Shown: in pieces, positions 35,099-42,468 of the stretch | Numbering within the stretch: the first letter of the stretch is position 1 | How the letters are laid out: every line of letters begins with the position of its first letter | Assembly (NCBI RefSeq): GCF_015624505.1 | Contig: NZ_CP061379.1 | Span: 6,262,001 to 6,326,000, forward strand | DNA from: Bradyrhizobium commune | Lineage (GTDB): Bacteria; Pseudomonadota; Alphaproteobacteria; Rhizobiales; Xanthobacteraceae | Length of the DNA: 64,000 nucleotides | Direction: 5' to 3' | Notes under the pieces: model-generated | Told to the model about the DNA's origin: nothing | Database searches by the model: none | What the model saw: the letters and a program-made list of their open reading frames with translations, nothing else | Translations under genes and position numbers: made by a program

Positions 35099-35241
35099 GT
35101 CGTCGCGGCGAAGGCCGGGACCCATAACCCCAGGGAGCAGTTTGACGAAGACTGGCGTTGAAGAGGTTATCCTCGCGGTATTAACACCGCGCTTCACCGA
35201 AAGATCACGCGGTATGGGTCCCGGCCTTCGCCGGGACGACG
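35099..35241. repeat. Palindromic intergenic repeat, family A (copy 2)
   Basis: It opens GTCGTCGCGGCGAAGGCCGG (one C-to-G change from copy 1) and closes CCGGCCTTCGCCGGGACGAC. The interior shares CCATAACC, AGTTTGACGAAGA and GCGGTATGGGTCC with copy 1. Confidence 0.85.
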
Positions 35242-35300
35242 TTGTGGAAACATTGCGCCTGACATCGCTATCGCAAGCTCGCAATGACGCGCGCGCCCCC

Positions 35301-36131
35301 TCACCCCGCCTTCACCGCGCCCTCACTCACCACCTCGTCGCTCACCACCACGAACTTCTTCAACTCCATCCGGCCGAAGCTCGTCGAGAGCGCGACGTCG
35401 GCGGCGTCACGGCCAGTGGCCATCAGGATGCGGCCCATGCGGGGCGTGTTGTGGCGGGCGTCGAAGGTGAACCATTTGCCGGATAGCCAGACCTGAAACC
35501 ATCCTGAAAAATCCATCGGGCACGGCTCCGGAGGAATGCCGATGTCGCCCATGTAACCGGTGCAGTAGCGCGCGGGAATGCCCATGCAGCGGCAGAAGGT
35601 GAGCGCGAGATGCGCGAAGTCGCGGCAGACGCCTTTCTTCTGCTCGTAGACGTCGTGCGCCGATTTCATGTAATGGGCGTGCTCATAGCCGAAGGTGACG
35701 TGCTTGTGCACGAACTCGGTGATGGCGGCGACGCGATCCCAACCAGGTTTGGTTTTCGCAAACAGCGACCAGGCGATGTCGGTGAGCTTGTCGGTCTCGC
35801 AATAGCGGCTCGGCATCAGATAGAGCAGCAATTCGTTCGGCAATTGCTCGATCGGAATCTGCTGCGCGCTCGGCATCACCTCGTCGGGCCGGCCGGTGTC
35901 GCGCACCCGCGCATTGCCTTTCAGCGTCACGCCGCCGGCCGGTGCCACCAGGCGGCCGCACACATTGCCAAAACCGTCGCGATAGAAGCGGATGGGAACG
36001 TCGGGCTTCGCGACCACCGTCTCCTTGCCGACGATGTCGGCAGACCGCGAGGGGTGGATGTTGAGCATGATCACCATCGGTGTCGGCTGCACTGCCGCGT
36101 AGGTGATCTCGAAGCCGACCTTGATCTGCAT
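35301..36131 (-). CDS. Transglutaminase-like cysteine protease family protein (downstream gene)
   Basis: A 276-residue protein. The N-terminal beta domain opens QIKVGFEITYAAVQPTPMV. The transglutaminase core has the catalytic Cys in KKGVCRDFAHLALTFCR, a Tyr-rich ARYCTGYMGDIG and the Asp in FTFDARHNTPRMG. The expected catalytic His would be near DFSGWFQVWL, where the usual H-A-W is replaced by G-W-F; the paralog at 40541 has the same change. It begins directly after the stop of the neighbouring transglutaminase gene (abutting), so the two are cotranslated. Cytoplasmic; substrate unknown. Confidence 0.88.
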   Translation of the reverse strand: MQIKVGFEITYAAVQPTPMVIMLNIHPSRSADIVGKETVVAKPDVPIRFYRDGFGNVCGRLVAPAGGVTLKGNARVRDTGRPDEVMPSAQQIPIEQLPNELLLYLMPSRYCETDKLTDIAWSLFAKTKPGWDRVAAITEFVHKHVTFGYEHAHYMKSAHDVYEQKKGVCRDFAHLALTFCRCMGIPARYCTGYMGDIGIPPEPCPMDFSGWFQVWLSGKWFTFDARHNTPRMGRILMATGRDAADVALSTSFGRMELKKFVVVSDEVVSEGAVKAG

Positions 36132-37043
36132 CTAGGAAACCTCTTCCTCCAACTCTTCGTCACTGCTTTGGTCGTCCGAGACCACCTTGATGTTCACGTC
36201 CATGGCTTCGAAGGCTTCCTCCGAGCCGATATAGATGCCATGCAGCGGGACCGCCTGGCGCGGATCGCGGGCGACCGCGACCCGGATCAGGTCGCGCGTG
36301 CCGATGATACCGTTGGTCGGATCGAACTCGATCCAGCCCGCGCTCGGCAGATAGACCTGCACCCAGGCATGCGTCGAGCCACCGCCGACATGATGTTCCT
36401 CGATGTCCTCCGGCACGAAAATGTAGCCGGAGACGAAGCGCGCGGCGAAGCCGAGATGACGCAGCGCTTCGATCATAAACAGCGCATAGTCCCGACAAGT
36501 TCCCGTACCCGACTGCAAAGTGTCGAGCGGATGCTGCGTGCCGGGCTCGTGGCGCTTGCGATATTTGAACTGCTTGCGGATCGCATGCGTCATGCCGCTC
36601 AGGATCTTGAAGGTCGGCGACGGCGCCTCCTCGTCGAGGAAGCCACGCGCCCATTCCGCGATCTCATCGTCGGGATCGGCATATTGCGGCGTGATGTACT
36701 GGACGAGATCCGGGAATTCCTCGTCGTCATAGACGAAGGGATAGAAGAAAGCCGGATCGTCCGGCGTCAGCGCGAACTCCTCGACCGGGTTGTGCTCGAC
36801 GGTGACGTGCCAGTCGAAGGTCAGCGTGTCCGCCCGCTCATCGAAAGTGGCGATCGCGACCGAATTGCCGAACACGTCGTGGATCCAGCGCAACGACATC
36901 GGCTCTGGCGAGATACGAAGCCGGGAGTCGAGCACGCGCAGATCGTGCCCGTCGCGCGGACGCAGCATGATTCGGTGTTCGCCGAACGCCACGGGGCGGT
37001 TGTAGCGATAATTGGTCTTGTGATGAATCGTGAGCAGCGGCAT
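36132..37043 (-). CDS. Transglutaminase-like family protein (upstream gene)
   Basis: A 303-residue protein. N-terminal beta domain: LTIHHKTNYRYNRPVAFGEH, RISPEPMSLRWIHDVFGNSV. The transglutaminase core has the complete triad: Cys in SGTGTCRDYALFMIEALR, His in GGSTHAWVQVYLP and Asp in WIEFDPTNGIIG. The C-terminal tail is acidic (DDQSSDEELEEE). First gene of a two-gene operon with the shorter paralog. A linked pair of one canonical and one variant transglutaminase, next to an N-formylglutamate-amidohydrolase-like gene, is common in rhizobia (from memory) but its role is unclear. Confidence 0.9.
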   Translation of the reverse strand: MPLLTIHHKTNYRYNRPVAFGEHRIMLRPRDGHDLRVLDSRLRISPEPMSLRWIHDVFGNSVAIATFDERADTLTFDWHVTVEHNPVEEFALTPDDPAFFYPFVYDDEEFPDLVQYITPQYADPDDEIAEWARGFLDEEAPSPTFKILSGMTHAIRKQFKYRKRHEPGTQHPLDTLQSGTGTCRDYALFMIEALRHLGFAARFVSGYIFVPEDIEEHHVGGGSTHAWVQVYLPSAGWIEFDPTNGIIGTRDLIRVAVARDPRQAVPLHGIYIGSEEAFEAMDVNIKVVSDDQSSDEELEEEVS

Positions 37044-37134
37044 CGTCAGTCAATCATGGTGATTTTGGGCGGGTCATTCTATAGCGATTCCTGCCCAATT
37101 GTTGGTGTGACTGCTTTTTCCATAGGCAATCTTG

Positions 37135-37938
37135 ATGGCTTTAGACACAGCGGACGTGACCGATCAACTGCTCGGCGAAGGTGACATTCCGCCAGTGCAT
37201 GAGGTGGATGCGGCAGGCACATCGCCGTTCCTGCTCACTTCGGATCACTACGGACGGATTTTGCCGCGCGCGCTCGGCGATCTCGGCGTCTCCGAGAGTG
37301 AGCTGACGCGGCACATCGCCTGGGACATCGGCATTGCCGGCGTTGCCGAGCGGCTGGCGGAGATGCTCGATGCGCATCTGATCGCGCAGCGCTATTCGCG
37401 GCTCGTGATCGACTGCAATCGCCCGCCGGCCGCGGTGAGCTCGATCCCCGTGATTTCCGAGGCAACCGCGATCCCGCGCAACGAGGGCATTTCGGACCAG
37501 GAGCGCGCGGCGCGGCGGCGCGAGATTTTCGAGCCCTATCATCGCCGTATCGACGCCGTGATCGATGGCCGCGTGCAAGCGCAGCGGCCGACCGTGCTGG
37601 TGTCGCTGCACAGCTTCACGCCGGTCTATGCCGGCGTTGCGCGGCCCTGGCACATCGGCGCGCTCTACCATCGCGACACGGTGCTGCCAAAACTGCTGTT
37701 GAAACACCTGCGCGCCGAAAGCGACCTCGTCGTCGGCGACAACGAGCCTTACGCGGTGAACGACCTCACCGACTACACCATCCCCGTGCACGGCGAGGCC
37801 CGCGGCCTCGTCAACACCGGCATCGAGATCCGCCAGGATCTGATCGCGGATCAATCCGGCGAGCGGCAATGGGCCGAACGGCTGGCGCGGATTTTCAAGG
37901 AGATCGAGGTGGAGCTGCGGGCGGAGCGGCTGGCGTAG
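37135..37938 (+). CDS. N-formylglutamate amidohydrolase family protein
   Basis: A 267-residue zinc-type hydrolase. Support: SPFLLTSDHYGRILPRAL near the N terminus, HIAWDIGIAGVAERLAEML, the arginine-rich LVIDCNRPP, TVLVSLHSFTPVYAG (metal-site region) and DYTIPVHGEARGLVNTGIEI at the end. It resembles HutG-type enzymes that release formate or an amine from N-acyl glutamate, but several COG3931 members act on other substrates. The ATG at 37135 was chosen over a TTG at 37132. Divergent to the two transglutaminase genes, with 91 nt between starts. Confidence 0.85.
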   Translation: MALDTADVTDQLLGEGDIPPVHEVDAAGTSPFLLTSDHYGRILPRALGDLGVSESELTRHIAWDIGIAGVAERLAEMLDAHLIAQRYSRLVIDCNRPPAAVSSIPVISEATAIPRNEGISDQERAARRREIFEPYHRRIDAVIDGRVQAQRPTVLVSLHSFTPVYAGVARPWHIGALYHRDTVLPKLLLKHLRAESDLVVGDNEPYAVNDLTDYTIPVHGEARGLVNTGIEIRQDLIADQSGERQWAERLARIFKEIEVELRAERLA

Positions 37939-37941
37939 GCC

Positions 37942-38562
37942 TCACTTCGCCCTTGTCAGCGCCAGCCAGATGCCGCCGCCGATCATGAAGCCGCCGGAGA
38001 CACGCGACATCATGCGGGTGCGGCGGGCCGAGAAAAAGCTGCGGGCCTGACCGGCGAGCAGCGCGTAGATCCCGTCCGTCAAGCCGGCGAGCACCATGAA
38101 GGTTATTCCGAGCACCAAGACCTGCGACAGGTGATCCTTGCTCATGTCCATGAATTGCGGAATGAACGCGCCGAAGAACACCAGCAGCTTCGGGTTCGAC
38201 AACGCCACGACAAAGCCCTGCAAAAGGAAGCCGCCGCGAGGGGGAGGCGGTGGCGCGTCGGTGTCGACGCCCTCAACCGGAGAGCGGATCAGCTTGATCC
38301 CGAGCCAGGCCAGATAGGCTGCGCCCGCAAAGCGCACCCAGTTGAACCAATAGCCCATCGTCGCCATCAGCGAAGTGAGGCCCACCGCAAGGATGCCAAT
38401 CACGATCAGCAGCCCCAGCTGCACGCCGAGAATATTGGTCAGCGCCGCGCGCGTGCCGTGGCGCAGACCGTTGGCGATCACGAGGGTGACGATCGGTCCC
38501 GGCAGCAGCGCGAGCGCAATGCAGGCAGCGACGAAGGCGAGATAGGCTTGCATGGACATCAT
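37942..38562 (-). CDS. LysE/RhtB family exporter
   Basis: A 206-residue membrane protein with six helices. The family signature LLPGPIVTLVIANGLRHG is in helix 1-2, then GAAYLAWLGIKLIRSP, a proline-rich cytosolic loop (APPPPPRGG) and VVALSNPKLLVFFGAFIPQF. Paralog of 17478-18089, with a distinct loop. Convergent with the N-formylglutamate-amidohydrolase-like gene (3-nt gap) and divergent from the ArsR operon. Confidence 0.93.
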   Translation of the reverse strand: MMSMQAYLAFVAACIALALLPGPIVTLVIANGLRHGTRAALTNILGVQLGLLIVIGILAVGLTSLMATMGYWFNWVRFAGAAYLAWLGIKLIRSPVEGVDTDAPPPPPRGGFLLQGFVVALSNPKLLVFFGAFIPQFMDMSKDHLSQVLVLGITFMVLAGLTDGIYALLAGQARSFFSARRTRMMSRVSGGFMIGGGIWLALTRAK

Positions 38563-38629
38563 GGTGAGGACTCGGCTCGGGGCAGTGCGCTCATTAATGC
38601 ATGGCGAGGGCGGGAACGGAAGTCACGAC

Positions 38630-38659
38630 TTGACATGCAACCATTTGGTTGCCTATTAT
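38630..38659 (+). promoter_or_regulatory. ArsR-operon promoter with internal operator, apparently leaderless
   Basis: TTGACA (38630-38635), 18-bp spacer, TATTAT (38654-38659): a near-perfect sigma-70 promoter. The spacer contains GCAACC-ATTT-GGTTGC (38637-38652), an ArsR-type operator. The start ATG lies 8 nt after the -10 box, so transcription would begin at about the A of the ATG. Confidence 0.85.
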
Positions 38660-38666
38660 CGCCACC

Positions 38667-38981
38667 ATGGATGAGGTCTTCAAAGCGCTCGCCGACGCAT
38701 CACGACGGTCGCTTTTGGACAGGCTTCACGCCAACAACGGCCAGACGCTGAACGAACTCTGCGAGGGCCTCGCAATGACGCGCCAGGCCGTCACAAAGCA
38801 CCTTGTCATTCTGGAAGAGGCCAACCTGGTGACGACGATCAGGCATGGCCGCGAGAAGCTGCATTATCTCAACCCGGTGCCGATCCATCAGATCGGCGAA
38901 CGCTGGATCAAAAAATTCGAGCGCGGCAAGCTCGCCGCGCTCAGCGAGTTGAAACGCCAGTTGGAGAAGCGCGATGAGTAA
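38667..38981 (+). CDS. ArsR-family repressor of the SRPBCC operon
   Basis: A 104-residue winged-helix protein: MDEVFKALADASRRSLLD, then helix-turn-helix NELCEGLAMTRQAVTKHL and the wing NLVTTIRHGREKLHYLN. This subgroup (no arsenic-type cysteine site) is typically paired with AHSA1-like SRPBCC proteins, as here. The ATG at 38667 has no ribosome site because the promoter runs right up to it. The end overlaps the next gene by 8 nt. The spacer palindrome GCAACC/GGTTGC is the expected binding site. Confidence 0.93.
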   Translation: MDEVFKALADASRRSLLDRLHANNGQTLNELCEGLAMTRQAVTKHLVILEEANLVTTIRHGREKLHYLNPVPIHQIGERWIKKFERGKLAALSELKRQLEKRDE

Positions 38982-39444
38982 GCCGCAATTCGTCTATGTG
39001 ACCTACATCGAAACCACGCCGGAAAAGCTGTGGCAGGCGCTGACGTCCAGCGAGTTCATAAGGCAGTACTGGTTCGGCGCCGAAGTGAGATCGGACTGGA
39101 AGGTCGGTTCGCCCTTTGCGCTCCTGCTCGAGGGCGAGATCACCGACTCAGGCGAGATCCTCGAGGCCGATCCGCCGCGGCGCCTATCCTACAGCTTCAA
39201 GCACCACAAATACGAGGAGCTGCGCGGTGAGCCGATCTCGCGGGTGCTTTTCACGATCGAACCCTTCGGCCCGGTCGTGCGTTTGACCGTGTTACATGAC
39301 GGCTTTGTCGAGGGCGGCAAATATCTCGGCGCCGTTTCCAACGGCTGGCCGGCGATCCTATCGCAGCTCAAGAGCCTGCTCGAGACCGGCAAGCTGCTCG
39401 ACATTCCGCGCGCTGCGCTCAACAAGGGGTTTGATGCAAAATGA
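38974..39444 (+). CDS. SRPBCC (AHSA1-like) domain protein 1
   Basis: A 156-residue START/Bet v1-like helix-grip protein of the AHSA1 family: FVYVTYIETTPEKLWQALTS opening, EFIRQYWFGAEVRSDWKVG, LLLEGEITDSGEILEADPPR and the closing GGKYLGAVSNGWPAILSQLK. Such proteins bind hydrophobic ligands; none is known here. The start overlaps the ArsR stop (8 nt) and the stop overlaps the next SRPBCC start (ATGA), so the three genes are translationally coupled. Confidence 0.9.
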   Translation: MSKPQFVYVTYIETTPEKLWQALTSSEFIRQYWFGAEVRSDWKVGSPFALLLEGEITDSGEILEADPPRRLSYSFKHHKYEELRGEPISRVLFTIEPFGPVVRLTVLHDGFVEGGKYLGAVSNGWPAILSQLKSLLETGKLLDIPRAALNKGFDAK

Positions 39445-39953
39445 ACCTCGACCAGTTCAAGCCGCTGACGGTCTACACCATCTACATCGCGTCCACGCCG
39501 GAGAAGGTGTGGGAGGCGCTGACCTCGGCGGAGTTCAGCCACAAATACTTTTCCGGCTTTGCGGTGGAGATGCAGCCGACACTGGGCGGCACCTTCATCG
39601 TGCGTGCCCCTGATGGCTCCGAGCACATCTCCGGCGAGGTGTTCGAATACGATCCGCCGAACAAGCTGACCGTGACCTGGAACGTCAACTGGCCCGACCT
39701 CGTCGCAAAGCTCGGCACCACGCTCGTCACCTACGAGATCGAGCAAGCCGGTGAAGCCGTCCGCCTCACCATGAGCGAACGCCATGACCGCGAGCTCAGC
39801 GACGACATCCTATCGGGCGGCCGCACCGGCTGGCCCGCGATCCTGTCGGGGCTGAAGAGCCTGCTGGAAACCGGCAGGGCGCCGCAGATCAAGATTGCGC
39901 CGCCGGTGAAGATGCTCGAAGCGTTGAAGGCGATGGGGATCAAGACGCCGTAG
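39441..39953 (+). CDS. SRPBCC (AHSA1-like) domain protein 2
   Basis: A 170-residue paralog of the preceding gene product: VYTIYIASTPEKVWEALTS, EFSHKYFSGFAVEMQ, SGEVFEYDPPNKLTVTW, SGGRTGWPAILSGLKSLLE. It clearly arose by tandem duplication, but has an extra C-terminal stretch (APPVKMLEALKAMGIKTP). Final gene of the ArsR operon, controlled by the promoter at 38630. Confidence 0.9.
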   Translation: MNLDQFKPLTVYTIYIASTPEKVWEALTSAEFSHKYFSGFAVEMQPTLGGTFIVRAPDGSEHISGEVFEYDPPNKLTVTWNVNWPDLVAKLGTTLVTYEIEQAGEAVRLTMSERHDRELSDDILSGGRTGWPAILSGLKSLLETGRAPQIKIAPPVKMLEALKAMGIKTP

Positions 39954-39971
39954 CGGCCGGCCCCTGCGCCC

Positions 39972-40151
39972 TCATCGCTTCTTTTTCACTGGCGGCGGAT
40001 CAATCTCGTCGATCCTGCGACGACAGTCGCCTTCCGAGGCGTGCGGGCCCGAGACAAAGGTCCCACTGACCTTGATCGCGTACCAGCCCGACTCCACGCC
40101 GAGGCGGAGCGCTTCGTCTGTCTTGACGTGCCGTGGAGAGAGAGTTTGCAT
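39972..40151 (-). CDS. Hypothetical small protein (59 aa)
   Basis: Minus-strand frame of 59 codons: MQTLSPRHVKTDEALRLGVE, then SGWYAIKVSGTFVSGPHASE, and a basic PPPVKKKR tail. The Trp/Tyr and the SGTFVSGPHASE stretch look like a short beta unit. Start ATG at 40151; no strong ribosome site upstream. It lies convergent with the SRPBCC operon. No domain is recognised. Confidence 0.5.
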   Translation of the reverse strand: MQTLSPRHVKTDEALRLGVESGWYAIKVSGTFVSGPHASEGDCRRRIDEIDPPPVKKKR

Positions 40152-40540
40152 CAGGTGCTTTCGGTGGGCGTTCGACCCAATGCCGAAACGCGACGGAATC
40201 TGTCAGGCATCTGCGGCACGAGCCTGCCGCGTCCGACCCACCCGCGGGAACGGGCAAGATCCACAACGATTGCCGTTGCGATGAGTCGGCTCCGCCGGTG
40301 CGAGGAATGAGCCGTTTCACGTCGCGCGCATAATCGTGGCGCCGCGTGTGCGCCGAGACGACCGATCTGTCCGACATTCGCGCACCGTGCGCGCAATCGC
40401 AGCAATTAGCTATCGTTTTCTCGCAGACGCGGTGCTTTTGGATCGCCAAATGCCGATCTCGATCGAATAAGGGCGTTTGAGCCTTGTGTTCGACCGCTTC
40501 GTAGCCATGTTGGGAGCTCAGCCAAGGGAAAGTCTCTCGT
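40152..40540. other. Gap without recognisable gene before the third transglutaminase gene
   Basis: No gene, RNA or repeat was recognised. Open frames here (for example minus 40000-40842) overlap other genes and have no family features. Confidence 0.4.
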
Positions 40541-41347
40541 ATGAAGCTCCGCGTCGGGTTCGAGATGCTGTACGAATTCCCGCAGCCGACGCCTATGATC
40601 ATGGTGTTGGGCACGCACTTTACGCGCGCCTCCGATGTCATCGTGCCCGACCTGTTGACCACCAGCCCCTCGGTGGCGATCAATCCTTTTCGCGACCTCT
40701 TCGGCAATTGGTGCAGCCGCACCGTGGCGCCGGCCGGAGCCTTCCGCCTCGCCGGCGATGGCATCGTTCGCGACAGCGGCTTGCCTGACCCAGTGTTTCC
40801 GAACGCGATACAGCACGCCGTCGAAGCGCTACCGGCCGACACGCTGGCCTATTTGCTCGGCAGCCGCTACTGCGAGACCGATCGCCTGTCGGATATCGCA
40901 TGGAAATTATTCGAACAGACGCCACCCGGCTGGGCGCGGGTCCAGGCCATCTGCGATTTCGTTCATCGCCACATCACGTTCGGCTATGAACACGCGCGTG
41001 CGACCAAGACGGCGCGGGAAGCCTACGACGAAGGCAAGGGCGTGTGCCGCGACTACGCCCATCTCGCGATTGCATTCTGCCGCTGCATGAACATCCCGGC
41101 GCGTTACTGCACCGGCTACCTCAGCGATATCGGCACGCCGCGTCCGTGGGCCGCAGGAGATTTCGCGGGCTGGTTCGAGGCTTTCATCGGTGGACGCTGG
41201 CACATGTTCGATCCGCGCAACAACACGCCGCGGATCGGCCGCGTGCTGATCGCGTACGGACGTGATGCCGCGGACGTCCCGATCACCCAGACCTTTGGTC
41301 CCAATACCCTGCTCAATTTCAAGGTATGGACCGACGAGGTTGCCTGA
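40541..41347 (+). CDS. Transglutaminase-like family protein (third copy)
   Basis: A 268-residue protein closely similar to the product of 35301-36131: KLRVGFEMLYEFPQPTPMIM, SRYCETDRLSDIAWKLFEQT, FGYEHARATKTAREAYDEG, then KGVCRDYAHLAIAFCRCMN with the catalytic Cys, ARYCTGYLSDIG and MFDPRNNTPRIGRVLIAYG with the Asp. As in that paralog, the His position reads DFAGWFEAFI. Its ribosome site is weak (AAGGGAAAG, 12 nt away). Its stop overlaps the next start (TGATG). Confidence 0.88.
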   Translation: MKLRVGFEMLYEFPQPTPMIMVLGTHFTRASDVIVPDLLTTSPSVAINPFRDLFGNWCSRTVAPAGAFRLAGDGIVRDSGLPDPVFPNAIQHAVEALPADTLAYLLGSRYCETDRLSDIAWKLFEQTPPGWARVQAICDFVHRHITFGYEHARATKTAREAYDEGKGVCRDYAHLAIAFCRCMNIPARYCTGYLSDIGTPRPWAAGDFAGWFEAFIGGRWHMFDPRNNTPRIGRVLIAYGRDAADVPITQTFGPNTLLNFKVWTDEVA

Positions 41348-41538
41348 TGACAGATAGCACCACTGCGCTCAGCGCCGACGAATTTACGTCGTTGGCCGAG
41401 GTCGGCAAGGGCAAGGCGCAAGGCGAGATTCCGCAAGCGCACGGCGAACGCCTGGCCAAGCTGGGTTATGCGATCAGGCGGCTCGGCGAGCTCGAACTGA
41501 CCTCATCAGGCGTTCGCCGCCTGGCAATGGGCGAATAA
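41347..41538 (+). CDS. Hypothetical protein coupled to the transglutaminase gene (63 aa)
   Basis: A 63-residue protein (TDSTTALSADEFTSLAEVGK, HGERLAKLGYAIRRLGELEL) whose start overlaps the preceding stop in TGATG. It reads like a small helical, DNA-binding-type or antitoxin-type protein, but no family can be named. Translational coupling to the transglutaminase gene suggests a shared task. Confidence 0.65.
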   Translation: MTDSTTALSADEFTSLAEVGKGKAQGEIPQAHGERLAKLGYAIRRLGELELTSSGVRRLAMGE

Positions 41539-41566
41539 CTCGCCGCCGTTGCGTTCGGCTTCTCTC

Positions 41567-42340
41567 TTACGCCACCGGCACCACCAGCCGCCGATAGAGA
41601 TGCCAGGTCGCATGCCCAAGCACCGGCAGCGTCACCACCAGCCCGAGGAAATACGGCAGCGCCGAGACCATCAGCAGCATCACGATCACCACAGCCCAGC
41701 CGATCATCGGTGCGGGGCTCGTCACCACCGCGCGCACGCTCGTCACCATCGCGGTGACGAAATCCACCTCGCGGTCGAGCAGCAGCGGAAACGACACCAC
41801 AGTCAGCGAGAACAGGATCATCGCCAACGCTGCGCCGACCGCGTTGCCGATCGCGAGGAACAGCAGACCCTCATTGGTGGTGAGCACCACCGTCATGAAT
41901 TCCTGCAGGCTCGAGAACGTCGCATGCAGCCCGAGCAGCAGCGCGATCAAGAGCCGCACCTGGTACATCCAGATCACGAACACGAACAGCGTGACGAACG
42001 CCATCCAGCCGATCTCGCTGCGCGAGCGAATGGTCGACCAGATCGCAGCGAATGAGACCGGCTCGCCACGCTCGCAGCGGCGGCTGACCTCGTAAAGGCC
42101 GATCGCCACGAACGGCCCGATCAGCGCGAAGCCCGCAGCTAGGGGATAGACGAGATAGATGAGGCCGAAGGCGGTGAGGCAGAGCATGATGGTGATGCCG
42201 CCGGCAGCGTAGAGCGCGCCGAAGCAGAGACCATACAGCGGCAGTGCCTGGAAATCGCGCAGGCCCTCGACCAGCGCCTCGGCGATGTCGACGACCGCCA
42301 CGGGACGCACCACCGGATCGACCTTGCCCGAAATGGACAT
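41567..42340 (-). CDS. DUF2189 integral membrane protein
   Basis: A 257-residue inner-membrane protein with about six hydrophobic helices (GGITIMLCLTAFGLIYLVY, IGWMAFVTLFVFVIWMYQV, NAVGAALAMILFSLTVVSF, IGWAVVIVMLLMVSALPYF) and the family features VEGLRDFQALPLYGLCFG, YEVSRRCERGEPVSF and a terminal ATWHLYRRLV. DUF2189 has no known function; members are often near cytochrome oxidase or lipid genes in alphaproteobacteria (from memory). Isolated here. Confidence 0.88.
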   Translation of the reverse strand: MSISGKVDPVVRPVAVVDIAEALVEGLRDFQALPLYGLCFGALYAAGGITIMLCLTAFGLIYLVYPLAAGFALIGPFVAIGLYEVSRRCERGEPVSFAAIWSTIRSRSEIGWMAFVTLFVFVIWMYQVRLLIALLLGLHATFSSLQEFMTVVLTTNEGLLFLAIGNAVGAALAMILFSLTVVSFPLLLDREVDFVTAMVTSVRAVVTSPAPMIGWAVVIVMLLMVSALPYFLGLVVTLPVLGHATWHLYRRLVVPVA

Positions 42341-42468
42341 CGGCTTCCTCCCTCGCGCGATCCTTGTCGCATGTTGCTTGCGCTGATGATAGCGCGAGAA
42401 GGCGGAGCTTGCACGTGTGCGTTGAGGGCGGAATGCAGAGCGGTCTAAGGATACCGCGAGGCGCCAAC

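Noticed and set aside
40000..40842. A 280-codon minus-strand frame between the SRPBCC operon and the third transglutaminase gene
   Set aside because: It runs antisense into the transglutaminase gene and clashes with the better 59-aa frame; no recognisable domain.
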